From: Acidobacteriota bacterium
Lineage (GTDB): Bacteria; Acidobacteriota; Terriglobia; Terriglobales; Acidobacteriaceae
DNA length: 64,000 bases
Direction: 5' to 3'
Assembly (NCBI GenBank): GCA_016196065.1
Contig: JACPYL010000010.1
Location: forward strand, 1,922,001-1,986,000
How positions within the stretch are numbered: the first letter of the stretch is position 1; every line of letters begins with the position of its first letter. A program made the translations under genes and the position numbers. The notes under the pieces were generated by a model, which was not told the origin of the DNA, ran no database searches, and saw only the letters and a list, made by a program, of their open reading frames with translations. Positions 44,769 through 54,997 of this stretch are shown here, piece by piece.

Positions 44769-46900
44769 AAGGACGCTTGCCCGACCGACTCCCCGCGCTG
44801 TCCCCTGCTCCGACCAGCCATGGGGCCGATCTCCCATCGCAACACTGGCACGCTGTGGAGGGGACTCCATCACCGCTGGGTGTGACCTCGGTCGAAAATG
44901 AAGCCGCGTACAATTTCGCTTTGTATGCGGAGTTCGCTACGCACGTTGCGCTCTTGCTTTACTCCGAACCAGACCTTTCAATTCCGACTTACGAATACGT
45001 TCTTGATCCTCTCGCTAACAAAACAGGGCGCATTTGGCACTGCCGGGTGAAGGCGCTCTCCGTTCCGCAAGCCCGTTATTACGCCTATCGTGTCGATGGC
45101 CCAAGAAAAACCAGCGAAGGGCATCGCTTCGATAGCCAGAAAGTTCTTCTCGATCCGTACGCCAGATGCGTGTGCTTTCCAACTGGCTTCAGCCGGCAGG
45201 CAGCGCGAGAACCCGGGTCGAGTGCCGGCAGGGCTCCACTTGGTCTTTTGGCCCAGGAGTCCAGTTATGAATGGGGAGACGACAGCGTACCGTTTCATAC
45301 GTCGGACTTGGTGATTTACGAACTCCACGTCAGGGGATTCACCCGTCATCCGACATCCGGTGTCACATCTGCCCGTCGTGGCACATTCATGGGGATCGTG
45401 GAGAAGATTCCGTATTTGAAGGAATTGGGGATAACGGCGGTTGAACTCATGCCCGTGACCCAGCAAGATCCTCAGGAAGGCAGCTACTGGGGATACATGC
45501 CCCTCAGTTTTTTCTCCCCTCATCATGAATACGCCACCGAAGGCAAGCCCTTGGACGCGCTCGAGGAATTCCGCACGATGGTCAAAGCGCTGCATGCTGC
45601 GCGAATCGAAGTCATCTTGGATGTCGTCTACAATCACACCGCGGAGGGAGCTGAGAACGGTCCGACTTACAGCTATCGTGGCATTGATAACAGAACATAT
45701 TACCTGCTGCAGGAGGACCGCACCCGCTATCGAGATGACAGCCGGACCGGCAACACCCTGAATTGTTCCCATGCCTATGTGCGCAAGATGATTCTTGACA
45801 GCGTGCGTTTCTGGCGCGAGGAGATGCGCGTCGATGGTTTTCGTTTTGACTTGGCCTCGATCTTTACCCGGAATGAGGACGGCACGATCAATCTTCACGA
45901 TCCGCCGGTAGTTGCGGAAATCAGCAGCGCCCCAGAACTGGAAAGGATTCGGCTCATTGCCGAAGCCTGGGACCCGGCGAGCTATCAATTGGGAAAATCC
46001 TTCCCGGGCATCTCATGGCTGCAATGGAACGGGCAGTTCCGCGATGATGTGCGGGCATTCGTGCGGGGCGATCCAGGCATGGTCCCCAAACTTATGACGC
46101 GGCTTTATGGGAGCTGCGATCTCTTCCCTGACGATTTACCGAACTCATACCGTCCTTATCAGAGCGTAAACTTTGTCACCTGCCATGACGGATTCTCGCT
46201 CTATGACCTCGTTTCGTATAACCAAAAGCACAACGAGATCAACGGACACGACAATCGCGACGGCACGGACAACAACCTGAGCTGGAACTGCGGTTGGGAA
46301 GGAGATGATGATCTCCCGCCGCCAGTGCTGGATCTACGCAAGCGCCAGGTCAAGAATCTCTGCTGCTTGTTATGCCTCTCGAACGGAACCCCTATGTTCA
46401 GTGCCGGCGACGAATTCATGAACACTCAGAAGGGGAACAACAACCCTTACAACCAGGACAACGAGATCTCTTGGCTCAATTGGGACCTATTGAATCGCAA
46501 CCAGGACGTCTTCCGATTCTTCAAGAGCATGATCGCTTTCCGCAGGTCGCACCCGTCCATTGCGCGCAGCAGGTACTGGCGGGACGATGTGCGCTGGTAC
46601 GGTCCCAACAGCGGACCCGATTTGTCAAACGACTCCCACACACTTGCTTTCTGTTTGCATGGTAGCTCTTATGGCGATTTAGACCTTTACGTAATGATCA
46701 ACGGATTCTGGCATGACCTGACATTTACTATTCAAGAAGGACAAGCCCACGAGTGGTGCTGTGTAATCGACACCGGTAAGCCGAGTCCGGAAGACTTCTG
46801 CGTGTCAGGCGATCCGTCGCGCCTAACAGGCCAGTATGTCTTGAAAGATCGGTCGATTGTTCTCCTCACCCGCACGACGCGCGGTTTCTCTCGGGGGTGA
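44765..46900 (+). CDS. glgX: Glycogen debranching enzyme
   Basis: A 711-residue GH13 isoamylase-type enzyme. An N-terminal CBM48-like domain is followed by the (beta/alpha)8 barrel. Catalytic regions: VDGFRFDLAS with the nucleophile Asp, IAEAWDP with the acid Glu, and FVTCHDGFSLYDLV with the third Asp. It hydrolyses alpha-1,6 branches left by phosphorylase. ATG 44765 overlaps the glgP TGA, so the two are translationally coupled and presumably act together. Confidence 0.92.
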   Translation: MKGRLPDRLPALSPAPTSHGADLPSQHWHAVEGTPSPLGVTSVENEAAYNFALYAEFATHVALLLYSEPDLSIPTYEYVLDPLANKTGRIWHCRVKALSVPQARYYAYRVDGPRKTSEGHRFDSQKVLLDPYARCVCFPTGFSRQAAREPGSSAGRAPLGLLAQESSYEWGDDSVPFHTSDLVIYELHVRGFTRHPTSGVTSARRGTFMGIVEKIPYLKELGITAVELMPVTQQDPQEGSYWGYMPLSFFSPHHEYATEGKPLDALEEFRTMVKALHAARIEVILDVVYNHTAEGAENGPTYSYRGIDNRTYYLLQEDRTRYRDDSRTGNTLNCSHAYVRKMILDSVRFWREEMRVDGFRFDLASIFTRNEDGTINLHDPPVVAEISSAPELERIRLIAEAWDPASYQLGKSFPGISWLQWNGQFRDDVRAFVRGDPGMVPKLMTRLYGSCDLFPDDLPNSYRPYQSVNFVTCHDGFSLYDLVSYNQKHNEINGHDNRDGTDNNLSWNCGWEGDDDLPPPVLDLRKRQVKNLCCLLCLSNGTPMFSAGDEFMNTQKGNNNPYNQDNEISWLNWDLLNRNQDVFRFFKSMIAFRRSHPSIARSRYWRDDVRWYGPNSGPDLSNDSHTLAFCLHGSSYGDLDLYVMINGFWHDLTFTIQEGQAHEWCCVIDTGKPSPEDFCVSGDPSRLTGQYVLKDRSIVLLTRTTRGFSRG

Positions 46901-46946
46901 ATGGTGTCCTCTTCTCCGGAATTCGCTGTCGCGGTCGTTTCAGCCC

Positions 46947-47390
46947 TTACCACGCTCTGGGTGCCGAGGATTGTGGGGCCTCGATCAATCTCATCCCCAT
47001 CAGCGTCATGTCGTCACGTTGTTGCGCACTGCCTACAAACTCGTCCACGGCGCACAACACGCGCTTCGCCAACTCGTCGGACGAAAGGCCACCATTGCAC
47101 TCTATCGTTTCCATGCGACGCAGCTCACCGAACTCCTCATCCGCTGCGTTCATGGCCTCGCTGATGCCGTCGGTGAAAGCCACCAGCAGATCGCCAGCCT
47201 TCAGTTCCAACGTCTCCTGTTCGAACAGGATGCCCGGCAGCAGACCTACTGCCGTGTCGCCCGCTTCCAGTCGCTGTGGCTGCCAGCGACCCTCGAATTT
47301 ACGGAACAACATCGGTGAATATCATGACTGCTGGTGAGAACGCGCTCATTCGCGGGGTTCACAATTCTCGGTCTGCTCGATTCGAGTTGT
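46947..47390 (-). pseudogene. C-terminal fragment of a SpoIIE/PP2C-type phosphatase
   Basis: The minus frame from 47312 reads LFRKFEGRW, DTAVGLLPG, LKAGDLLVAFTDGISEAMNA and DDMTLMGMRL, the C-terminal half of SpoIIE/RsbU phosphatases with metal-binding Asp residues. Upstream, the next expected motif (N-A-G-H-type) appears in another frame as SSHD, so a one-base deletion near 47320-47330 is likely. The N-terminal half is missing. It is a remnant. Confidence 0.55.
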
Positions 47391-47495
47391 TCGCAGCCTT
47401 GCCATGAAGGCAATTGGATCAGCGGCAGCCAAGAAGTGGACATCAGCGTGGACGGCTTTACTCTCTGAGACTGTGCGGCCGACTCGGGCCATTGC

Positions 47496-47918
47496 CTAGA
47501 AGACGTGAGCAACATTCTCGCCGGCGATTTCGATTCTCGTGATCCGACGCGCACCTCCTTCCGTGCTCATGCTTACGGCTGTCTGCTTTGCCTTGGCACT
47601 CATCGGTTCCAATCGGCATTTCACTTCCCCAGGGTGTGCCGTCCCGGTTGCCCCGCTCTCATAGTAGGGATTACGGTGAACTCCCTTCAGTTCGGTGAAA
47701 TGGATCATATGGTCCGAACCATCTACTCGGTGTTGCATTTGGTAGTGGCCGGCCTTCAGGGTTAAGTCACCGACCTGGGTATCTTGACTCAACATGATCT
47801 CGCCTTTCTTGCCGACTTTGACCGCTTGTTCGTCTGCTGCACTGGCGGCAGTGATGCTGAGTAGCAGCATCCCCGTGACCATTACAGCCATGCGCAATAA
47901 CAACCAACGCTTTTGCAT
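47496..47918 (-). CDS. Exported beta-rich protein of unknown function
   Basis: A 140-residue protein with a signal peptide ending near ASAAD, then KVGKKGEIMLSQDTQVGD, LTLKAGHYQMQHRVDG and VHRNPYYESGATGTAHPGE. The pattern is familiar from Acidobacteria-type secreted proteins but has no function known to me. GGAGG precedes ATG 47918. One Cys and several His are present. Confidence 0.55.
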   Translation of the reverse strand: MQKRWLLLRMAVMVTGMLLLSITAASAADEQAVKVGKKGEIMLSQDTQVGDLTLKAGHYQMQHRVDGSDHMIHFTELKGVHRNPYYESGATGTAHPGEVKCRLEPMSAKAKQTAVSMSTEGGARRITRIEIAGENVAHVF

Positions 47919-48656
47919 TTCCTTATCCTCCGTGATCTATGAAGTGGTACTACTGCTGATTCCTTTGCTTCTTTGCTCCATTGCATCTCGTCCTCGATAA
48001 GATTGAGATGACGAACTTTAATGCCTTGGCCTCCCGTCGCGAGCGCCGAATCCTGTTCTTCTTTTCGGCTATTCCTTTGTAAGGAGCCCTTCAAGGCTAC
48101 ATCTCGTACTGGTGCGCCCTAAATCTTCGCCGCTGAGTCGATCCTTACTCGCCGCTCGCTGATCCCATTCCTCAAGTACTCCCCCCCGATGCTGTCGCAG
48201 AACCTGTCGGGGGCGGTGGTAGCGTTTGCACCTGAAGAGGATCAGCGTCTTCTCGGGTCTCCGCTGGGCCTCTACACTACTTGCAGGGCCCGGTGCTTGC
48301 GCGTCTAGGGGGAGAGCTGCCGCCGCGGGGGCCTGGGATGGTGGACATCCAGACCGGTTGCGGCGTTTGCACAGCACCGGAGCCACTGCAAGGGTCGCGA
48401 CAACAACCCACGGCCGTCGAATTAGAGCCTTGTTCGTCACTTACTCAGTCCTTGGGATGTCTTTGCTCGGAATATGTGTCGAGTTATCAAGCTACCCAAC
48501 CCCTGTCTTCGGAGGGTGGGATTCACGTGCCCGCCCCGCACCAACCGCTGTTGCAACGTCTCCGTCGGGCTGGCCCTGATTCAGCGTAGATTCGTAGATT
48601 CACGCCTTTCTCCTTCTGCAAAATTGAAATCGCGACATTTCCACTTGCTATAGTTC
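47919..48656. other. 740-base gap without a supported gene
   Basis: Several open frames exist on both strands but none has a ribosome site or recognisable domain. A minus frame starting near 48440 (signal-like N-terminus, then low-complexity) is the least bad candidate. No clear terminator or tRNA was seen. Confidence 0.35.
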
Positions 48657-48851
48657 CTAGGAATTGCACCTGCGACTACGCTGGTTGACAGCCACCGGGT
48701 AAAAGGGACAGAGCCTTGCCAGCCAAACCCTACTTTCGCGGCTTTCCCATGGGGCATTCTCCGTCACGAGTCCAACCAAGATTCCAAGCATCACTACGAT
48801 GGCTCCAGCCATCAACACCGCAAAGAGCGTTGTCCAAAGTATCGAGCTCAT
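48657..48851 (-). CDS. Small one-helix membrane protein
   Basis: A 64-residue protein with a membrane helix at about 5-30 (LFAVLMAGAIVVMLGILVGL) and a basic tail. ATG 48851 overlaps the DUF302 gene's TGA in ATGA, which is the main support. No family was recognised. Confidence 0.5.
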   Translation of the reverse strand: MSSILWTTLFAVLMAGAIVVMLGILVGLVTENAPWESRESRVWLARLCPFYPVAVNQRSRRCNS

Positions 48852-49306
48852 CGGGCCTCCCTCGCAGAGCGTCTCGCCGTTCCATTCCCGGGAATCACCT
48901 CGTGGCTAGCAAGCTCAAGGAAGATTTGCCGCATCTTGCAGTTAAGTTCGCGCACTAAGACCTGGATACCGATGGGTCGTTGATTGAGCCCAGCCAACAC
49001 ATGGTTCGTGACGGCGATTGACGTGTAGCCAGTGTCTTCAGCAACCACCAGGTTGAACGGCATAAACAGGCCTCCATCGCGGTCGCTGAGTAAGGCTTGG
49101 TATGCGTGGAAGGGGCTCCAGATAACCAAGACGGTGTACTTCTCCCATGGAAGTCCCACAGTCTTCTCAAACTCGCGATGAAATTGCACCTCCGACACGA
49201 CACGAAAGCCTTCGCGCTGCAGTTTCTGCCGCAGTAAATCCAAGCAATCCTGGAAGCCCAGCGTCGTGCGTAGGGAAAAGGAGAAGTCTCGCGTCATCGT
49301 GGTCAT
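48848..49306 (-). CDS. DUF302 domain protein (copy 2)
   Basis: A 152-residue soluble protein. The DUF302 layout shows: an amphipathic helix CLDLLRQKLQREGFRVVSE, then VLVIWSPFHAYQALLSDRD and PFNLVVAEDTGYTSIAVTN, and a helical end. ATG 49306 has AAGGA upstream. It is distantly related to the copy at 14660-15043. The start of the small membrane gene overlaps its stop. Confidence 0.7.
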   Translation of the reverse strand: MTTMTRDFSFSLRTTLGFQDCLDLLRQKLQREGFRVVSEVQFHREFEKTVGLPWEKYTVLVIWSPFHAYQALLSDRDGGLFMPFNLVVAEDTGYTSIAVTNHVLAGLNQRPIGIQVLVRELNCKMRQIFLELASHEVIPGNGTARRSAREAR

Positions 49307-49537
49307 TGGCGTTCCTTGATACTTTGGCTCAGTACACTCGGGTAATGGCACGCAGCCTGCCAGAGTGGGGGTGCCGTCTCCCGATCCTCGTGAGCCGTTG
49401 ACTGAGAAGTAGTTACATTCTCCTACCCGGCCACATAGGGCTTAAGGATTTTGGAGTTGTGCCCGATTTGCGGCAAGGACAGCGCTATATGCGCCAATTC
49501 GGCGGGCTCCAGAGACAAGACCTTGTCCGAAGACCCT

Positions 49538-49660
49538 TATGATCGTAGGCAATTGCGTCTCCGGATGACGTCAGGGCTGCGGGAGAACGGGCTGGACGCT
49601 CTTCGTGTTGTGCTGAAAGACGGGCGCCCGATGTGATCGTCCTTGATCTGACTGCTACAT
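49538..49660 (+). pseudogene. Decayed response-regulator receiver fragment
   Basis: In one frame RQLRLRMTSGLRENGLDALR reads like receiver helix 1 and the following turn; in another RAPDVIVLDLT reads like the phospho-Asp strand. LMIV precedes them in yet another frame. The acidic pocket and much of the domain are missing. It lies just upstream of the intact two-component pair. Confidence 0.4.
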
Positions 49661-49668
49661 GTGGTGGG

Positions 49669-49680
49669 TCGCGATCGCGA
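49669..49680. repeat. 12-base perfect palindrome
   Basis: TCGCGATCGCGA lies about 100 bases upstream of the sensor kinase start. It could be an operator. GCGATCGC octamers also recur by chance in GC-rich genomes. Confidence 0.3.
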
Positions 49681-49778
49681 CGAACGGGGTAGCCCTTGCA
49701 GCACGGGCAAGTGCAGTAACCTGGGAAAGGCGCGGGAAAAAATCCCTCGGCGTTACGCGGTGCTAGAATCGCGCTGAA

Positions 49779-50906
49779 ATGGACAAGCAGGTGAGAAAAC
49801 GACGGTGGCGAGCGTGGGGTTTGGTCGCGGCAATTGCAGCGGTGTCACTGCTCCACTACGAAACTCCAATCTCCCACGTTTGGCTACATCCACTGCTTCA
49901 GCGTGCATACTACGTACCCATCTTGTTAACGGCGTTGTGGTTTGGCTGGCGAGGCGGGATCTTGGCCGCCACCCTGTCTGGTCTTTTCTACATTCCTCAC
50001 ATATTGATGTCCTGGGCGTCCCATCCTGAGTACAGCGCCGCTCAATATGTCGAAATCGGGATGTTCTTCGTGATAGGTGGCCTAACGGGCGTCCTGGCCG
50101 ACGATGAAAGGATGCAACGCAAGAAGGTGGAAGAAACTGCCCACAAGCTCAGCGATGTCTATGCCCAACTACAGGCTTCATTTGAGCAACTGCGCCGCGC
50201 CGACCGTCTCTCCGCACTTGGTGAGCTCTCGGCAGGGTTGGCCCACGAGATTCGAAACCCTTTGGGTTCTGTCGAAGGTGCAGTACAGATTTTGTGCAGA
50301 CACGAGTTGCCGACAGAAACCAGGCAGGAGTTTGGAGACCTCGCTCAAAAAGAAGTCAACCGGTTAAAGGGGTTGCTTACAAATTTCCTGGACTTTGCCC
50401 GACCCCAGACTCCCAAGCGGGTACCCACCGAACCATCGCAACTCTTGGAATCTGTAAGCAAGCTGGCGGCGGAAACCGCAAAGATGTCAGGAACAAAAGT
50501 GCGCATCGAGTCGACCGGGGGGGGGCCAACTGTGTCAATCGACCCCGAACAAATGAAGCAAGTGCTCTTAAACTTGGTAATCAATGCGATCCAAGCGATG
50601 CCCGCCGGAGGCGAGGTGGTCATAAGGGCAGCCAGAGAAGCAGACTTCGTAGTCCTCGAAGTACAGGACGCAGGGGTAGGCATTCCAGCCGAAGACCTGG
50701 AACGGGTTTTTAACCCGTTTGTCACGACCCGCGCAGATGGAACCGGTTTGGGTCTATCGATTGCCTACCAGATCGTCAGCCAACATGGAGGACACATTAC
50801 AGCGCACAGAAATCCCGAAAGAGGCATGACCTTCCGGGTTACTCTCCCGCTGGGGTCCGAGGCGAATCTTCCTGAAACGGTCTTGCAGGAGGAGAATCGT
50901 GCCTAG
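49779..50906 (+). CDS. Sensor histidine kinase (NtrB/ZraS class)
   Basis: A 375-residue kinase with about four membrane segments (residues 12-107) and almost no periplasmic domain. A coiled coil leads to the DHp helix with His156 in GLAHEIRNPL. The ATPase domain follows (NLVINAIQAMPAGG, DAGVGIPAEDLERVFNPF, TGLGLSIAYQIV). The short input region suggests sensing within the membrane. It overlaps the next gene by 8 bases; the two are a pair. Confidence 0.92.
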   Translation: MDKQVRKRRWRAWGLVAAIAAVSLLHYETPISHVWLHPLLQRAYYVPILLTALWFGWRGGILAATLSGLFYIPHILMSWASHPEYSAAQYVEIGMFFVIGGLTGVLADDERMQRKKVEETAHKLSDVYAQLQASFEQLRRADRLSALGELSAGLAHEIRNPLGSVEGAVQILCRHELPTETRQEFGDLAQKEVNRLKGLLTNFLDFARPQTPKRVPTEPSQLLESVSKLAAETAKMSGTKVRIESTGGGPTVSIDPEQMKQVLLNLVINAIQAMPAGGEVVIRAAREADFVVLEVQDAGVGIPAEDLERVFNPFVTTRADGTGLGLSIAYQIVSQHGGHITAHRNPERGMTFRVTLPLGSEANLPETVLQEENRA

Positions 50907-52311
50907 CGCGCCCATCTTAATAGTCGATGATGATGCCAGCCAGCGGCGGCTGATTGAGTTCTGGCTACAAGAGGAAGGTTACTCGACCCTCGTTGCCGAC
51001 GATGGCAAAGCGGGCCTGCACGCCTTCGAGCAGAAATCTCCTTGTCTCGTGATTGCCGACATACGCATGCCTGGAATGGATGGGCTTGATTTGCTCAGCC
51101 GCATCAAGGGGATCAACCAGGACACGCCTGTGATTCTCATCACCGCTTTTGGCACGGTCGGCAATGCCGTGGACGCAATGAAACTGGGCGCCGTCGACTA
51201 CATTCTAAAGCCCTTAAATCCCGATGAACTGAAACTGAGCGTTCACCGAGCACTCGAGCGCAAGGAACTGGTGGATGAAAACCGCTACTTGCGCGATTTT
51301 GCCGATACCACTTTTCGCTTCGAGAACCTAATCGGCCAGTCACGCAAAATGCGTGACGTTTTCGATGTGGCCACACAGGTGGCCCGCCGTGATTCCACAG
51401 TATTACTAACAGGCGAAACAGGTACTGGCAAAGAGCTCCTTGCCAAAGCCATCCATCAGAACAGCCTGCGGGCCAAGAAGCCGTTCATCACCATCAACTG
51501 CGGGGCCATACCGGAAAACTTGATCGAATCTGAGCTGTTCGGGCATCGGAAGGGTTCCTTTACGGGAGCCTTGGCCGATCGCGTGGGCAAGTTTGAAGCC
51601 GCCAACGAAGGAACTGTGTTTCTAGACGAGATTGGTGACCTGACACCCAGTCTCCAGATCAGGTTGCTCCGTGTCATTCAGGAGCGAGAGATCGACAAGA
51701 TCGGGTACCCACATCCGATCAAGATAAACGTGCGCATTCTGGCCGCTACCCACCGCAATCTCAAGGCCTTGGTGGAAGATGGCCAATTCCGCGAGGACTT
51801 ATTCTATCGGCTAAGCGTGGTCACGGTGCATCTGCCGCCTCTTCGTGAAAGAAAGGAAGACATTCCACTGCTGGCGGAGCATTTTCTGAAGAAGCAATGC
51901 GCAAAGTACCAAATGCCCCTGGTTTCGATCTCCGAAGACGCGCTTGAAGTATTGGCGCAGCACAACTGGCCCGGGAACGTGCGCGAACTGGAGAACGTAG
52001 TGGAGCACCTGGTCGTGCTGGGCAAGGGAGACCTCGTCAGAGTCGAGCATTTGCCGGCAGACCTCCGGCAGCACCGGTCTCGAATTGCAAACATCAGCCT
52101 CAAACTGCCCGAAGAGGGCATCAGTCTGGAGGACATCGAAAAGGAAATTCTGGTCCAGGCACTGGAAAAACATGACTGGCACCAGACGAAAGCGGCCCGA
52201 TATCTGAGCATCAGTCGGAAGACGCTAATTTATCGTATGGAAAAGTACGGGCTTACTCCCCCCGATGAAAAGGGGGAAGCACAAGTCGTCGCTGACGATT
52301 TGGACGAATAG
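50899..52311 (+). CDS. Sigma-54-dependent response regulator (NtrC family)
   Basis: A 470-residue regulator: a receiver domain with Asp10-12 and phospho-site Asp54 (VIADIRMPGMDG) and Lys104. The AAA+ domain has Walker A GETGTGKE at about 172, Walker B FLDEIGDL at about 241, and the sigma-54 loop as GSFTGA (219-224) in place of GAFTGA. A Fis-type helix-turn-helix ends it (DWHQTKAARYLSISRKTLIY). GTG 50899 overlaps the kinase. It activates sigma-54 promoters; targets may include the cytochrome or metal genes nearby. Confidence 0.93.
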   Translation: MPSAPILIVDDDASQRRLIEFWLQEEGYSTLVADDGKAGLHAFEQKSPCLVIADIRMPGMDGLDLLSRIKGINQDTPVILITAFGTVGNAVDAMKLGAVDYILKPLNPDELKLSVHRALERKELVDENRYLRDFADTTFRFENLIGQSRKMRDVFDVATQVARRDSTVLLTGETGTGKELLAKAIHQNSLRAKKPFITINCGAIPENLIESELFGHRKGSFTGALADRVGKFEAANEGTVFLDEIGDLTPSLQIRLLRVIQEREIDKIGYPHPIKINVRILAATHRNLKALVEDGQFREDLFYRLSVVTVHLPPLRERKEDIPLLAEHFLKKQCAKYQMPLVSISEDALEVLAQHNWPGNVRELENVVEHLVVLGKGDLVRVEHLPADLRQHRSRIANISLKLPEEGISLEDIEKEILVQALEKHDWHQTKAARYLSISRKTLIYRMEKYGLTPPDEKGEAQVVADDLDE

Positions 52312-52429
52312 GCTTCGACTCACTTAGCAACTGCTACAGTCGGTATACCGCCGCCATGTCTGAAGAGCACGAATTTGGGGGCCTTGTCTGGTTCGAGCTT
52401 TAGCGCTACCATGACTCGTCTCTGCCATT

Positions 52430-52445
52430 TGTGACGAAGATCACA
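52430..52445. promoter_or_regulatory. CRP-type operator TGTGA-N6-TCACA
   Basis: TGTGACGAAGATCACA has both perfect CRP half-sites with N6 spacing. It lies about 65-80 bases upstream of the CTFLI-type gene starting near 52510-52525, the same arrangement as the site at 37352-37367. Confidence 0.65.
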
Positions 52446-52509
52446 TCGTTGCGTGCTCGTCGTCATCGCCAGGTGGGGCAAACTGTCCCTAGTCTCTGGC
52501 TGCTGAACC

Positions 52510-52923
52510 TTGGGAGGGGAGAGTCTGCGACGCGCAGCCCAATTCGTTCTTGTAGTGCTGCTGATCACATCGCTGGGCGCACCTGCGGCAATTTGTTGCC
52601 GGCATTGCGTCAAAGAAGATGTGAATCAGAAGACTACGCCTTCTCCCTCCGACCAATGCTCTCACCACATGTCTCATGTGGCACTCGGTCGCACCTTGGA
52701 AGCGGTGACCCATCGCGTTGCGTGCCACTCTTGCTCCCGAGCCAGTCGACCGTCCAGCGCCACTCTCGTTACGCCTGATCGTACGCCAGGTCCTTCACTC
52801 ACTGACGACGAGGCGAACGTTGGAGATGCAGTGCCAGTTGCAGCCCTACCGCGCTTGCCCGAAAGCCCTCCCCCGCTAAGGTCGAATTCCAAACAGGCCG
52901 TCATTTGTACCTTCCTGATCTAG
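52510..52923 (+). CDS. Small exported Cys/His-rich protein, CTFLI-type member 3
   Basis: A protein of about 132-137 residues: one helix (VLVVLLITSLG), then AICCRHCVKED, CSHHMSHV and ACHSCSRAS, a Pro-rich linker, and the C-terminus SKQAVICTFLI. The ending is nearly the same as in 36895-37278 (AALCTFLI). GGGAGGGGAG sits inside the first codons, so the true start may be a rare CTG at 52525. Cys and His clusters suggest metal binding. It lies between the two-component genes and the cytochrome operon. Confidence 0.65.
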   Translation: MGGESLRRAAQFVLVVLLITSLGAPAAICCRHCVKEDVNQKTTPSPSDQCSHHMSHVALGRTLEAVTHRVACHSCSRASRPSSATLVTPDRTPGPSLTDDEANVGDAVPVAALPRLPESPPPLRSNSKQAVICTFLI

Positions 52924-53054
52924 GATTGTCTCCACTCTGACTCGTCGCCGGTGTTGGCGTCAGCCGCAATGCTTAAGTGATCGTTGCCCGCTCACCGCCA
53001 CCGTCGGTCTCAATCTCAAATTGCAAGCCCGGAAACCAAGACAAGGGGTACGAC

Positions 53055-53405
53055 ATGAGGTTTGTCTCGCATGCTGTGCGGCTGTCCGTTGTTATCCTCC
53101 TTTTTTTCGCGGTAACAATTGCGCCCAGCTTGGCCCAGGGGCAGACTGCTCCAACTGACGGGGCCGGACTTTTCAAAGCAAAATGCGCCATGTGCCATGG
53201 TCCCGACGGCGCCGGCAAAACGCCCATGGGACAGAAACTAAACATCCACGACCTGAACTCTCCTGAAGTCCAGAAGCAATCGGATGCTGAGTTGTCCCAG
53301 GCGATTGCCCAAGGCAAAGGCAAGATGCCAGCGTTCAGCAAGACGTTGAGTGCCGACCAAATCAAACTGTTGGTAGCTTCGATCCGCGAACTGGGCAAGA
53401 AATAA
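53055..53405 (+). CDS. Monoheme cytochrome c (class I)
   Basis: A 116-residue exported protein: a signal peptide ends near LAQGQ, and there is one heme site CAMCH with a Met ligand in KMPAF. AAGGGG precedes ATG 53055. It closely resembles the cytochrome at 59621-59962 (GxxLFKxKCAxCHGPDGxG and ASIRELGKK). As the first gene of the electron-transfer row it may shuttle electrons between the Rieske/cytochrome b and the multiheme proteins. Confidence 0.9.
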   Translation: MRFVSHAVRLSVVILLFFAVTIAPSLAQGQTAPTDGAGLFKAKCAMCHGPDGAGKTPMGQKLNIHDLNSPEVQKQSDAELSQAIAQGKGKMPAFSKTLSADQIKLLVASIRELGKK

Positions 53406-53424
53406 ATCCATTAGAGAGGCGGCT

Positions 53425-53910
53425 ATGGCAACGAGTGATCAGGGCATGATCAGTCCCGGTGATCGGTTGTCTCCACCATTACCGCGCAGGCGGTTTGTCG
53501 AGGTGCTGCTCGGCGGGGGATTTTTGGCCACGGTTGTCGCTTTCGTCTACCCCGTCTTGCAATACCTGATTCCGCCCAAGGAAGCCGATCTGGGAAGTGA
53601 TTCAGTGGTGGCGGGCCGCACAGGAGAACTTAAGCCGAACAGCGGGAAGATTTTTCGCTTCGGCAACCGCCCAGGCATACTGATCCGCACCTCCAGCGGA
53701 GAGTATCGCGCCATGTCGGCGATCTGTACTCACCTTTCCTGTACGGTCCAATATCGCGATGACATGCAGCACGTCTGGTGCGCCTGCCACAACGGTCATT
53801 ACGACCTGAACGGCAAAAATATTGCTGGACCACCGCCACGCCCTTTGGAATTGTTCGAAGCTCAAGTGCGCGGTGACGAAATCTTCGTGAGGCGTCGGCG
53901 GGAGACTTGA
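53425..53910 (+). CDS. Rieske iron-sulfur protein (QcrA/PetC-like)
   Basis: A 161-residue protein with an N-terminal helix ([20 protein letters not shown]) and a Rieske domain. The [2Fe-2S] ligands are CTHLSC and CACHNGHYD, both complete. It accepts an electron from quinol at the Qo site of cytochrome b. Its stop lies two bases from the next start, so it is one operon with cytochrome b. Confidence 0.93.
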   Translation: MATSDQGMISPGDRLSPPLPRRRFVEVLLGGGFLATVVAFVYPVLQYLIPPKEADLGSDSVVAGRTGELKPNSGKIFRFGNRPGILIRTSSGEYRAMSAICTHLSCTVQYRDDMQHVWCACHNGHYDLNGKNIAGPPPRPLELFEAQVRGDEIFVRRRRET

Positions 53911-53911
53911 G

Positions 53912-54977
<1,066 letters not shown>

Positions 54978-54997
<20 letters not shown>

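Noticed and set aside
44978-45988. Minus-strand open frame of 336 codons
   Set aside because: Antisense to glgX; no motif or ribosome site.
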